Positions 25,638-37,440 of a stretch of DNA of 64,000 nt are shown here, piece after piece. The stretch spans positions 83,035,270-83,099,269 of the forward strand of contig CM048846.1 of the NCBI GenBank assembly GCA_026545225.1. Reading direction: 5' to 3'. How positions within the stretch are numbered: position 1 is the stretch's first letter; every line of letters begins with the position of its first letter. Below the pieces are notes generated by a model. The model searched no databases. It was given only the letters and a program-made list of their open reading frames with translations, and was not told where the DNA came from. Source of the DNA: Cornus controversa (lineage: Eukaryota > Streptophyta > Magnoliopsida > Cornales > Cornaceae). The translations under genes and the position numbers were made by a program.

Positions 25638-26598
25638 GAGATGATAATGACACTCCACACTTTTTTTAAAATGAAATTATAAAGAGTCCATATACCATTC
25701 AATACTTAATTTTTATATTTTTAATATCATAATTGTCCTTCTCTTCGACATAAAAAAAAAATCTCCTAATTCAAACAGTCCAAGCCAAGGAAAGCTTATT
25801 TGATTTATAAAAAAAAAATTAGAAATTATATTATTATGTGATTAAATTAATTACTTTTAAGTAGTATATAATATTATAAATATAGTGTACATATATTTAC
25901 GTGTATATATATTATATAAATTTGTGAACGTTGAGACTCAAAACGTACAACGAAAAAGTTTTCTTCATCCGTAGAGAGAATTGTGTTGCTCACAAGTTAA
26001 GGGAGCAATTAGAGAGGCGTTTTGATGAAGATTTGCTTCAAGGAGTTATCATTATTGTCCAGAATAAATTTTGATATTTGATTTATAATATTTCTCTTTA
26101 CTTGTCGTGAAAAAAATAACTAATGCATTAAAATTAAAGAACGAAAGAGAAGATTATAATTGTAGAATCCTGACTTTAATAGTGAAAGATAATTATGGTA
26201 TAAAAATGTAGGAACCAAATATACTTTGATTTAATGACTCTTTTGTAATTCTATTTTAAATAAAAAAGAGAGTGGAGCGCTTAAGGAGATTAGTGGAGTT
26301 CATTTATCAGCAACCTTTAAATATGGTATATTCTTAACGGATTGGATTAGATTAGATTCACAGATCAGATCAAAATTCTGAGACCCTAACTTGTAATCCG
26401 ATCTGATCCGATCCCTACGAATTCTTATTTTATGAATCCGCTACTGATTCGATGGTATGATAATCCAATCCGAGGATTGAATTGATGGATTAAACGAACA
26501 CCCCTACTAACTTCTTGTGTTGCAAGGGATTCAATTCGCATTGTTATCATTTTAACAGAGTTATGGTTAAAAAAGGAAAAATAAGAATTTTTTATGAT

Positions 26599-27288
26599 TA
26601 GGGCTGCAAATGAACTAAACCTAGCCGAGCTTTTGGCTATTTGGGATTGGTTCATTTATTTATAGGCTTAGCTTGGGTTAGGATCAAAATTATGACTAGC
26701 TCGAAAAACTGAGCCCGGACTCGAGCTCGTTTAATAAAACGAACCGAGCTCATTTTCAGGATGGTACAAGCTCATTTTCAAAGTCGCTAGACTCATTTAT
26801 TAAATCATTATATTTTCATTCCATACTTTCTAAATATTAAAGAATTCCAATAGAAAAAATATATATATAAATATAAATATCTCAACATCAGTAGCATGGA
26901 TGAAGCGGATATTATCCAAAATCTCCTAATTCAAACAGACTAATCAACTTATACAACAATAAATAAATTGTTCATTAACTAAAAAATCTTAGCAAATTAT
27001 GTTTTCTTAATAAAAAAAATTATTTCCCAAGTAAGACATATTTATAGATGAAAAAAATATTGTACAGAAACCAAAGCAGACCCCAACATACAGTTGACAA
27101 ACCAATATTTAAAAATATATACAAGTATATGTTTACGAATGTATACAAATCTAGATGAATCAAGTCCAATATTATTTCAGATCGGCTAATTTACTATACA
27201 AGTCTAAAAATCAAACTTAAATTCAACTCATTTATTTAACAAATTATTCCAAATTCAACGAACCGAGCCCGACCTAATCATGAGCCCT
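26599..27288. mobile_element. hAT-like MITE of the TAGGGCTGCAAATGAAC type
   Basis: The left end TAGGGCTGCAAATGAACTAA and right end CGAACCGAGCCCGACC...GAGCCCT form short inverted ends; the interior contains CGAGCTCG and GAACCGAGC repeats. The target duplication is not convincing, so the exact ends are provisional. Confidence 0.45.
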
Positions 27289-27377
27289 CATCATTCATTC
27301 TTATCCCAATTGATGGTGGAGTGTCCATTTCATTAGCCAGCTGGTTCCATGTGATCTCAAAAGCTTCTGTATTTTAA

Positions 27378-27840
27378 TAATTCCTCAAAATCTTCCAAAA
27401 CAAGACGGCTTCTTCTACACACCAATTGGACATTGTTTTATTAATTTTTTTGGAATTGATTAAAAAAAACAGAAGCTTCCAAAACAAGACGGCTTCTTCT
27501 ACACACCAATTGGACATTGTTTTATTAATTTTTTTGGAATTGATTAAAAAAAAAGTGTTGCCGGCAAGGAAAGCGTCAATTTCAAGGTAATTTAATCCAT
27601 AAAAAAATACTACAAATTGATTATAAAAATGTAATATTCCTTGAACCAAATTTTCTTGGCGAATGAACGTGGCTGGCTGTGTTGGTGGCAAATGGCAAGT
27701 AAAGGTGAGGTCTACATTAAATTATACATTATACATTTGAATGGTGATATGCAAGTCATGTGTTTGAAAAATATCACGGACTTGTATTTGCATATTTTGA
27801 ATGGTAATACTACTTCAGTCATGTGAACGTTACATAATGG
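27378..27840 (+). repeat. Dioxygenase-unit upstream block U1 (before copy B), with 84-bp tandem duplication
   Basis: Same block as 1246-1620. Here CTTCCAAAACAAGACGGCTT through GGAATTGATTAAAAAAAA is duplicated with period 84 (27392-27475 and 27476-27553). Confidence 0.8.
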
Positions 27841-28686
27841 TTACAACAATAATTTCTCGTCACATTAACTTATCTTAAAATAATTCTCCAACTTTATTTA
27901 TCTTTCTCTCATTTGCCAACACCCCAACTAAATCGAAGTGTTGTAATTTTTACTAAAATAATGATGGTTGAGTTGGAATAGAATTTAAAGACTAATGCTT
28001 ACGTGTATCTCTTATACATTAATACATCACGTCTGCTTGACATTCATTTGTATTTTGCATTTTTATTATTTCGTAAAATAAAATAACTGTTTTTGTTATA
28101 AGTGTTTTGAATAATAATCGAAAACACAGTTTCATAACGAAAATATATTTTAAGTCTTTTTTTTTTTTCCTACTACCGTAGTCAAAACATAATAAAAATA
28201 CAAAACTGGTATTTTTAATTTCGATCCAAAATTTTAAAACATTTTAACACTATTCAAAACACGACAAAAAGTACCAAACATACTTCGTTTCTACCGTGCT
28301 AAAAACAAAAAAATAGAAACAAATAGCATGTTAATTAGGCCCATACGTGTGAGTGAGACACTTTACCATTGAGCTACCCACTCTACTCACTAACCGACTT
28401 TTCTATCATTCTCCTTATCAAAAGTATGAGAAGGGGAGATTAGCTATTAGTAAAGTGTGACAAGTTTAAAGCAATGGAGACTAAAGAGGTCAGGATAGGG
28501 GACTTAGGTGGTTCACTCACCGTTGATAATGTGCAAGCACTTGCTTCCAAGAACCCAAAGGACATTCCCAACCGCTATATTCGGGCGGAGGTTGAGCTTG
28601 ATGAAGTTTCCGTCGACGAGACTCTACAAATTCCAGTCATCGACATGAGCAAACTCACCGGTGACGATGATGAATTAGCAAAACTT

Positions 28687-28723
<37 letters not shown>

Positions 28724-29236
28724 ACTTTTGTTCACAACCCATTAGTTAATCAGTCAATTAGATATTCAATCACACCCTTTTGTTTTTCCTTAAACTTCAA
28801 ATTCTTATGAGACACTTAACTGTGTTGGCAAAACAGTTGATCAATCATGGAGTATCAGAAGCAATTGAGGAAATGAAAGTGGTCACTGAGGAGTTTTTTA
28901 AGCTGCCATTAGAGGAGAAAATGGCATATGCACAGTCACCAAACAGTATTGAAGGTTATGGACAAGCCTTCGTTGTGTCTGAAGATCAAAAGCTTAACTG
29001 GGGTGACATGCTCTTCCTTTTACCCCTACCAATCTTCCAAAGAAATAGGAGCCTCTGGCCTAAAACTCCCACTTCTTTCAGGTAAACATTGTTAGATTCA
29101 TAAACACTAAAATGAAATTAAAATTAAAATGAAATTAAGTGTTGAATTTCTAACAAAAAAATCATACTCTAATTGCATCCAAAATATAATGAAATTTTGT
29201 TCGAAATTCATTGCATGATGAAGTTTTTTCTACATG

Positions 29237-29297
<61 letters not shown>

Positions 29298-29972
29298 TCA
29301 ACCTTGAAGAATTACTCATCAGAGCTGAACAAAGTATCAATCAGGCTTTTCAACTTGATGGCTAAAAACCTTGGGACCGACCACGAGAAATTCTCAAGCA
29401 TGTTTGAGGATAGCATACAAGGAATAAGAATGAACTACTATCCACCTTGTGTACTTGCAAATAAGGTTATAGGTCTCGCACCACATTCAGACACAACGGG
29501 ACTGACCTTGCTGGTTCAACTCACTGAAGTTCAAGGACTGCAGATCAAGAAAAACTTGAAATGGGTACCAGTTAAACCTGTTCATGGTTCGATGATCGTC
29601 AACATTGGCGATGTTATGGAGGTAATTAGACCATAATACAGGAACTCTATGTTGCATGCATTACAAGCAAGTAAAGGGTTCTTGTTGTTCATCTTTTCAT
29701 TGAAAATTTTATGATATTGAATAGGGTTGAACAAAAAACGGTTGGACAAGTAAACCAAAACCAAACTGAACTGATTAGTTTAGTTTGATTTTTTCACGGT
29801 TTGATTCAGTCCCAGATTCAACCAATTAAACATAAATGATTTGATTCTGATTCGAAATCTTATAGGACCAAACCCAACCACACCGTGATATAATATATGA
29901 TAAAATATTTTATATATTTCATTTTAGCCCACAATTATATAATTGAACCAAACCATATAATTGAACTAAACC

Positions 29973-30942
29973 TGTTAGAAAATAAAGAAAGAGAATTGTA
30001 TTGATTGAATTATGAAGAATACATAAAGGTCTATTTATAAGCACATAATCTTGGAAGTTTAGGAAACAAGAAATCCTAGTCTTAGATGATTTAGGAGAAG
30101 GCATAAGAAACCTATTAGAAAAATATATATAATCTATAATAGGAAATATATAATCTAACAGCCCCCCGCAAACTCAAGGTGAGTCATATGAAACCAACTT
30201 GAGTTTGAAGACAAAATCTTGAATGCGGCTCACGAAAGCAATCTGGTGATGTAACTAACTGTGGCTGCGAACACATACAAAGAAACTGCAAAAGAGCCGG
30301 AAAGACTGAAAGCGACTCATTGGAGCGAAAACTGATTTGAAAATCAGAAAAGGAGCTCGTTGAAAACAGCGACTTTGATACACAGATGTTCTGGCTCATG
30401 AAAACAATCTGGTGATGTTACCAACAGTGGCTGAGAAACACATACAAAGAAGTTGCAAAAGAGCGAACTCGTTGGAGCGACGGTAAGTCCGAAAACTACT
30501 CATTGGAGTGAAAACTGATTTGAAAATCAGAAAAGAAGGCTCGTTGAAATCAACAACTTTGACACACAGATGCTAGTAGGAGCCGATGAATTGAACTTGA
30601 ACTGGGCTGTTATATTTTTCTTTTATCATCTGCATAAAAAAAAATATAAGGCGGAAGCTATTTTCTACAATTGACCATTGTCCGCCGGGGATGAAGCTAG
30701 TGGTGCCATCCCCGACGGTGACGACGATGAACTGAGAAAGATTTACCAAGGATTGGTTGGCTCTGATACCATGATAGAAAATAAAGAAAGAGAATTGTAT
30801 TGATTGAATTATGAAGAATACATAAAGGTCTATTTATAAGCACATAATCTTGAAAGTTTAGGAAACAAGAAATCCTAGTCTTAGATGGTTTAGGAGAAGG
30901 CATAAGAAACCTATTAGAAAAATATATATAATCTATAATAGG
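29973..30942 (-). mobile_element. TRIM element (minus orientation) within the composite
   Basis: Near-identical mirror of 30948-31932. Its LTR next to the spacer lacks the terminal 17 bp or so, which include the TGTTAG end. Confidence 0.9.
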
Positions 30943-30947
30943 CACCA

Positions 30948-31932
30948 TGTTAGATTATATATTTTCTATTATAGATTATATATATTTTTCTAATAGGTTT
31001 CTTATGCCTTCTCCTAAACCATCTAAGACTAGGATTTCTTGTTTCTTAAACTTTCAAGATTATGTGCTTATAAATAGACCTTTATGTATTCTTCATAATT
31101 CAATCAATACAATTCTCTTTCTTTATTTTCTATCATGGTATCAGAGCCAACCAATCCTTGGTAAATCTTTCTCAGTTCATCGTCGTCACCGTCGGGGATG
31201 GCACCACTAGCTTCATCCCCGGCGGACAATGGTCAATTGTAGAAAATAGCTTCCGCCTTATATTTTTTTTATGCAGATGATAAAAGAAAAATATGACAGC
31301 CCAGTTCAAGTTCAATTCATCGGCTCCTACTAGCATTTGTGTGTCAAAGTTGTTGATTTCAACGAGCCTTCTTTTCTGATTTTCAAATCAGTTTTCACTC
31401 CAATGAGAAGTTTTCAGTCTTACCGTCGCTCCAACGAGTTCGCTCTTTTGCAACTTCTTTGTATGTGTTTCTCAGCCACTGTTGGTAACATCACCAGATT
31501 GTTTTTATGAGCCAAAACATCTGTGTGTCAAAGTCGCTGTTTTCAACGAGCTCCTTTTCTGATTTTCAAATCAGTTTTCGCTCCAATGAGTCGCTTTCAG
31601 TCTTTCCGGCTCTTTTGCAGTTTCTTTGTATGTGTTCGCAGCCACAGTTGGTTACATCACCAGATTGCTTTCGCGAGCCGCATTCAAGATTTTGTCTTCA
31701 AACTCAAGTTGGTTTCATATGACTCACCTTGAGTTTGCGGGGGCTGTTAGATTATATATTTCCTATTATAGATTATATATATTTTTCTAATAGGTTTCTT
31801 ATGCCTTCTCCTAAAGCATCTAAGACTAGGATTTCTTGTTTCCTAAACTTCCAAGATTATGTGCTTATAAATAGACCTTTATGTATTCTTCATAATTCAA
31901 TCAATACAATTCTCTTTCTTTATTTTCTAACA
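30948..31932 (+). mobile_element. Complete TRIM element (plus orientation) within the composite
   Basis: 985 bp: two 188-bp LTRs, primer site 31136-31148, and a purine-rich tract (GAGTTTGCGGGGGC) before the 3' LTR. The interior has two related units of about 170 bp and encodes no retroviral domain; the 71-codon ORF occurs identically on the mirrored arm. Confidence 0.92.
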
Positions 31933-32699
31933 GCAGAAGCTATTTTCTACAATTGACCATTGTCCGCCGGGGATGAAGCTAGTGGTGCCATCCCCGACGG
32001 TGACGACGATGAACTGAGAAAGATTTATTAGAAAAATATATATAATCTATAATAGGAAATATATAATCTAACAAAACCATTCCCTCCAATTTTTATTGGT
32101 TCTAAAATACTCTTACACTTGTTCAATTATGTGCGCGCACCCTAATATTGAACACTTTTATCTTGATTTGAGTGCAGATAATGAGCAATGGAGAATACAG
32201 TAGCATTGAGCACAGAGCCATTGTGAACTCAGAGAAAGAACGTCTTTCGATTGCTGCATTTCACAGTCCAAACATGAGGGCCATGGTTGGTCCATTGCCA
32301 GATCTCATGAAGGAGAGTGGACCAAATTACAAGACATTGAGCAATAAGGAGTATGTGAGATTGATTATAAGCAACAAACTTGATGGTAAAAGCCAATTGA
32401 ATCATATGAAAATTAGGCAGTGAATAGAAAATGTGCTTGACTAGCCAAGAATCAATCTACCATACTTGTTCAACTTCAGAACTTGTATCATCTATACCAT
32501 TCAACTTAGATTGCGGAGCCAGGATTGCAAAGTGGAGAGGGCTAAAAGTTAAAAAAATTGAAAATAAATCCAATAATTAAGATATGTTATAAATATTAAA
32601 AAATAGAAAAAAATAAAATAAAATGAGAATGTTCTCATATAGATAAATCAAGTACATCACGGATATATACAAAAAATAAATATATTATTTTTTTAAGTA

Positions 32700-33060
32700 A
32701 GTTGTTGAAGATGAACCATCCGATCCGATGCTTAAGAGAGTCAAATTCATTAACTACCGAATCTATATCCATATCTTCATTGACTTTTCTTTCAATGTTG
32801 AGAATCATGCAATCTGCAATAAATTTATCTTGTTCATTGTTGAAAAAACTTGTTCTGTTATTGTCGTAGAAACATGGAGAGTTAATATGAGATGGATCAA
32901 TCTATCAATTAGATAATAAGATTTTTTCCGTTTGTTCAACTCTTGGAATTTTTGAAGGAGGATGTTGTCTTTGCTTATCAAAAGTTGCTCCAATTTTTTA
33001 TATATCATTTTTCAGTTTATGAAACGAAAACAAATTTTTCATCTTGTAATAAAAGTGTCT
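32700..33060 (-). pseudogene. hAT-type transposase C-terminal relic (downstream of dioxygenase B)
   Basis: A broken minus-strand frame reads LIHLILTLHVSTTITEQVFS followed by TMNKIN, resembling the hAT dimerisation segment (consensus like LxLTLPVSTATxERxFSxMK) of zinc finger MYM-type-1/DUF4371-like transposons. The upstream and downstream frame is disrupted. A paralogous relic is at 40215-40570. Confidence 0.6.
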
Positions 33061-33779
33061 CAATAGTCAGAAATAATAGAGGCATGGTAGGCCCTAAACA
33101 AACTTTCTAGTAGACATATATAACACATGATATTTTACTCAAGATGTTTGTTCACACTTCACAAATCACAACAAAGACAAGTTTGCTAAGAAATAGTAAT
33201 TATGCACGTATATAAGGATTTTATAAGAAAATTTTAATATAAACTGATCTCCTGTTGTTTAGTATCTCCTCCAATTTGTTAATGATTTTCTGAATTGCTA
33301 AGTATTTAATTATTTATAAATATATGATATATATATATAAAAAGAGTTGAGAACTATTGGGTGAAGAACCGAAAAAGAAGAAAAAATAGGAGTTTTAGCT
33401 AGAGATAACTTATATATTTAATCTCCTTTAAATATTTTCACCAAAGGTCTAGAACCACCATGAATGATTGAACGAATAATTTTTTGAAAGATCAGGTGGT
33501 CACATGGCTCAGTGCAATTATATATACTCTAATAATATATGTATATAAACGGTATGAGTTTAAATTTTAAAGTATATTATGGCATGCTTGGTTTTAAAAT
33601 TGAATAAGTCAATTAAATATATTATTAGAGACTCAAAATATAAATAATATAATAAAATAGTGAGCTGGGCTAGTGGGCTGTGAATTAATAAATATAGTAG
33701 TAGTAATTTTTTTTTTGGGATCTAAGCTATAATATAGCCTAAGTTAGCCCATTACTAGTTTTGCCCCTGAATTCAAGAA

Positions 33780-34130
33780 CATCTAAATGTAACAACCTTA
33801 AATTTCTTTGACATTGAGAGAAATCGAGGAGGTATCACATGTTAAAATATCCCAGGGTATTGTAGAATTTCTTTGAGAGAAGATATGTACTTCCCAATAG
33901 CAAGTAGAGATGTAAGTTGAATGGGTTGGTTAAGGGCAATCCAATCTTAACCCGACTGGGATTGACAGGTTAGCCCCCCTTTTCTTTTCTTTCTTTTATT
34001 GTAATCCAAACATTACCCTGTTGTACCATAGAAAACAATCCATTTCTATTTCAATCTTTTATCACCACAAGAAAATCCAACCCTGCAAAAAAATTCTAGT
34101 TCCACATTTTATGAAGATAGTAAAACAACT
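33780..34130 (+). repeat. Dioxygenase-unit downstream block D1 (after copy B)
   Basis: Contains GACATTGAGAGAAAT, GAGAAGATATGTACTTCCCA and GGTTAGCCCCCCTTTT. It recurs at about 41390-41740 (after C) and 42650-43010 (after the orphan exon). Confidence 0.8.
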
Positions 34131-34400
34131 ACATAGGAGTGACCACAGTTTAGATTAGGCATTAATCCTAATACGATCCGTGATAGATTGATGAAAATAA
34201 AATTCAATCTAATATGTGGGAACGTTTAATCTAATTTGATTTGTGAATGTCAGATTGGATTTACGAATTGGGCTGTTCTAAATAGTTCAATATTATTGAT
34301 TTTTTTTTTTTTTGAGATAGCTAACAATAGATTCATTTTAAAATTTGGACAATCAGACTAAAACAATTGATAAAAAGTTGCGGCAAATATAGGCTAATAC

Positions 34401-35179
34401 TAGGGGTGTGCAAAAATTCGCTCAAACCGAAAAATCAAACCAGTCCGATCCAAATAGGACAGTTCAGACCGATTCTCCAACGGTTCGGTCTGGACAAGGT
34501 TCCAAAATTAGTGAAACCTTTATTTCGCGGTTCAGACATGGATTTAAAAATTACAAAACCGGTTCAAACCGATCCGATCCGTTAGTTTTGCACGTATATG
34601 TTAAATTATTTATTATATACTTCATTACCTACTGGCTACATACTTCTTATACATATACAATTATACACATAATTTCTTCTTAAGTTAAGACTCATACTTC
34701 TATTTTTATTCAAACCTAATTTCTACTGTTTTATTCTCTTTTCCCAATTCTATTTCCATCATCTATTTGTTTTTATATTTCATATAACATGCCACAAAAT
34801 AACACTTGTATTGTAATCTCAATAATTGTGACCATTTTGAAAGTAAAAGTAACGAGTTTTTATTTATTAGATATATTGATACATGTAACAAACCCAAGTG
34901 TTTTTCCTGAGATTGTATATAAGAATATAGTACTTGTGGGTATGGGTGAATGTGGCTTAGCTTGATTTTATTCAGAAATTGTATTACTAATTAGTACTTA
35001 CTGTATGGTTAGTTTAGCTTGATAGCGTAACTTGTCCAGAATTGAATCGGACCAAACTGATTCCTCACAGTTTGATTTCATTGATGAAATGATCTGAACA
35101 TGATTCTAAATTTTTTGGAGCCGTTAGTATTGGTTTGGTTCTAAAAAACTCTCAATCTTTTGGACCATGTGCACCCCTA
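34401..35179. mobile_element. hAT-type MITE with 8-bp target duplication
   Basis: Ends TAGGGGTGTGCA and TGCACCCCTA are inverted repeats. Flanks GCTAATAC (34393-34400) and GCTAACAC (35180-35187) are an 8-bp duplication with one mismatch. The interior contains GGTTCGG/CCGATCC-type repeats and no transposase. Confidence 0.8.
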
Positions 35180-35186
35180 GCTAACA

Positions 35187-35450
35187 CTCCCTCTGTCCCA
35201 TAATTTTAGTCCACTATTCCTTTTTGGGATGTCCCAAAATACATGTCCATTTCCTAAAATGGATTATATGATTCCTAAACTACCCTATTCAAACTCTACT
35301 ATCCTAAAAGTTGGGCCCATCATATAATAATAATACTAACTTTTAAACAAGGACTAATATGTAAATTCATTCATTATCACACTAAAAAGTGGGTCCCACC
35401 ATAAAAAGTTGGATTCCCCAAACATCCCAAAAATTATGGGACGGAGGGAG
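35187..35450. mobile_element. Stowaway-like (Tc1/mariner) MITE
   Basis: Left CTCCCTCTGTCCCATAATTT and right AAATTATGGGACGGAGGGAG are inverted; TA follows on the right and CA (a mutated TA) precedes on the left. 264 bp with no coding capacity. Confidence 0.88.
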
Positions 35451-35533
35451 TACTATAAATATAACTTTGGAATCCAACGAATTGCCACTCACACCGATAC
35501 AAACATTGAGATTCTATCAGAGTGAAATCTTTA

Positions 35534-35810
35534 GTATTTTAATAATTGCTCAAAAGCTTACAAAACAAGATGGCTTCTTCTACACACCAATTGGACTATT
35601 GTTTTATTAATTTTTTGGAATTTATTATAAATAAAAAAAAATGTTGCCAGCAAGGAAAGCAACAATTTCAAGGAAATTTAATCCATCAAAAAATACTACA
35701 AATTGATTATAAAAATGTAATATTCCTCGGACCAAATTCTCTTGCCAAATGAACGTGTAGCTGGCTGTGTTGGTGGCAAATGGCAAGGAAGTCATGTGTT
35801 AGAGAAATAT
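35534..35810 (+). repeat. Dioxygenase-unit upstream block U1 (before copy C)
   Basis: TTTTAATAATTGCTCAAAAG to GGTGGCAAATGGCAAGGAAG, matching 1246-1620, 27378-27840 and 52965-53260. Confidence 0.8.
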
Positions 35811-36235
35811 GATTGACTTTAGGACTGAAAACGAGCCGAACATTCCACAAGTAACTTGAGTTGGGTTAGAGTTGGGTTCGGTTCGTATTCGTTTATTTAG
35901 TAAACAAATTGAGACCAAACAAAATATATGTTTTGATTAATAAACGAATCAATCTTAAATACCTCTCTACTTGGCTTGTTAATATATATTAAATAACAGC
36001 CTAAGCTTAGGCCATTTTTTATTTTTTAAACTTATTCTTTAGTTCAGCCCAACCCAATCACAGGCCTTGCATTTGCCCAACCCAATCACAAGCATATTCT
36101 TTTAAACATATAACTTTAGTCCAGCCCAACCAAATCCATAAAATGCATTAACAAACTTTTAAAAATAAAATACCTCAAACCTAAGCCATGTTCTGAAAGC
36201 CCATATATATATATATATTAACCACTCAATTACTC

Positions 36236-36620
36236 TCAACCCTAAAAGTAAGGCCCGCACTCTGTCTACATCCTAAGTCCCAACTCACAACTGACGCAGA
36301 TCTGTATTTTGTGTTATGGTGACGATAAGGCCCGCACTCTGTCTACATCCTAAGTCCCAACTCACAACTGACGCAGATCTGTATTTTGTGTTATGGTGAC
36401 GATGGCTTTGGCGAGATTGGAGCAGTGGCTTTGACGGGATTGGAGATTTTTCAGGTATTTCTATTTTTTTTAATTTTTTGTGAAATTTCATTTGATGGAA
36501 ATTTAGTTTAGGACAGATATGTGCATTGTGCATATGCGTGTGTGTGTGTAATATGTGTATGATAGATCTGTGCATGTGTGTGTTTTGTGTGTGTAATATC
36601 TGTATCTCTATACGAGATAA
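36236..36620 (+). promoter_or_regulatory. Upstream module with short ORF, extra partial copy
   Basis: The short ORF at 36402-36434 reads MALARLEQWL in frame with an earlier ATG (MVTMALARLEQWL). It lacks the (CT)n tract. It lies about 550 bp before the fuller copy at 36957-37440. Confidence 0.4.
36250..36403 (+). repeat. Two tandem 77-bp units at the upstream module of copy C
   Basis: AAGGCCCGCACTCTGTCTAC through TTATGGTGACGAT occurs at 36250-36326 and 36327-36403, duplicating the start of the short-ORF module. Confidence 0.92.
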
Positions 36621-36796
36621 ATTAGAATTAAATGGATATATGTAACAGTCAGCTTGGGCCCAGGCCGGTGCATTAGGTGGCTCCGGAAGCATATGATATG
36701 TCATTATATATATACTGTATATAATCTTTTACTATTGACGTGCAAACGCCAAAATAAGGCCATACTTTAAAATTTGGTCCTCTATCTTTCTCTCTC

Positions 36797-36924
36797 AGTC
36801 TCTCTCATTATATGTAGAGACAAACCATCTGCAAGTCTATCGTTCTCTACCTTTCTCACCTTCTCTTTCTCTACCTTTCTCTCTCGCGAATCGAGAAATT
36901 CTCTCTCCCTCTCTCTCTCTCAAA
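36797..36924 (+). repeat. Single unit of the CT-rich minisatellite
   Basis: One copy of the unit present four times at 2351-2899, in the equivalent place upstream of dioxygenase C. Confidence 0.88.
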
Positions 36925-36956
36925 CCTAAGCCCATGTTCTGAAAGCCCATCTATAT

Positions 36957-37440
36957 ATCTATATATATATTAACCACTCCTCTGTCTACATCCTAAGTCC
37001 CAACTCACGACTGCCGATCTGTATTTTGTGTTTGCTCTCTCTCTCTCTCTTGTCGCATGGGAGGATGGTGACGATGGCTTTGGCGAGGTCGGAGCAGTGG
37101 CTTTGACGAGATCGGAGATTTTCGAGGTATTTCTACTTTTTTATAATTTTGTACGAAGTTTTTTTTTTTATGGAAATTTAGTTTTAGACAGATATGTGCA
37201 TATGTTTGTGTAATATGTGTATGATAGATCTGTGTATGTGTGTAATATCTGTATCTCCATAGGAGTTTCGAGCCGAGCTCGAAAAGCTGGTGAACCTAAC
37301 CAAGCCGGAGCTCGATTCGAGCTCGAACACCCTCCTACACTGTCGATCCGAGCTCAAACATGCCACAACTCATCTCGGTTCGGTTTGATTGCAGTCCTAA
37401 TTGACTTGTATTTCAATTGCCGTCATAATTGACTTGTATT
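36957..37440 (+). promoter_or_regulatory. Upstream module with (CT)n and short ORF, copy C
   Basis: Contains CCTAAGTCCCAACTCACGAC, a (CT)n tract, a short ORF at 37074-37106 (MALARSEQWL; extended MVTMALARSEQWL from 37065) and a downstream GT donor-like site. The dioxygenase C ATG is about 970 bp further on. Confidence 0.45.

Larger units (their letters stand above)
29973..32073. mobile_element. Composite inverted TRIM retrotransposon in intron 3 of dioxygenase B
   Basis: Order: minus-strand TRIM 29973-30942 (LTR 29973-30160, interior, second LTR 30772-30942 lacking about 17 bp); 5-bp spacer CACCA; complete plus-strand TRIM 30948-31932 (LTRs 30948-31135 and 31745-31932, 188 bp each); then a minus-strand remnant with 95 bp of interior (31933-32027) and 46 bp of LTR end (32028-32073). 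The tRNA-iMet-type primer site TGGTATCAGAGCC directly follows the + LTR (31136-31148) and is mirrored at 30759-30771. LTRs run TGTTAGATT...TCTAACA. The composite is flanked by AAACC on both sides (29968-29972, 32074-32078), and copies A and C keep the unoccupied AACTAAACCATTCC. Confidence 0.92.
28474..32423 (+). pseudogene. SRG1-like dioxygenase, copy B (exon 1 truncated, TRIM in intron 3)
   Basis: The start and first 73 codons match copies A and C, but after LAKLHH (28692) the sequence goes straight into (AT)n. The 27 nt that encode ACKDWGFFQ elsewhere and the intron-1 GT donor are gone. Exon 2 (28837-29081), exon 3 (29297-29621) and exon 4 (32178-32423) keep their normal lengths (245, 325, 246 nt), frames and splice sites, and the iron and 2-oxoglutarate residues (PHSDTTGLT, SIEHR, ERLSIAAF) are intact. 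Intron 3 is 2556 bp against 445 bp in A because of the TRIM composite at 29973-32073. Without a donor, exon 1 reads through to a stop near 28749. I infer a recent pseudogene; a cryptic donor could still rescue a shortened protein. Confidence 0.85.

Noticed and set aside
24786-26510. One hAT-like element bounded by TAGGAGTGACCAC and its weak inverse ACCCCTA
   Set aside because: The ends match poorly, no target duplication was found, and the left part recurs alone at 34136 and 52567 as duplicated flank.
30184-31722. Identical 71-aa ORFs on opposite strands
   Set aside because: They are mirror images of the TRIM interior, not genes; TRIMs do not encode proteins.
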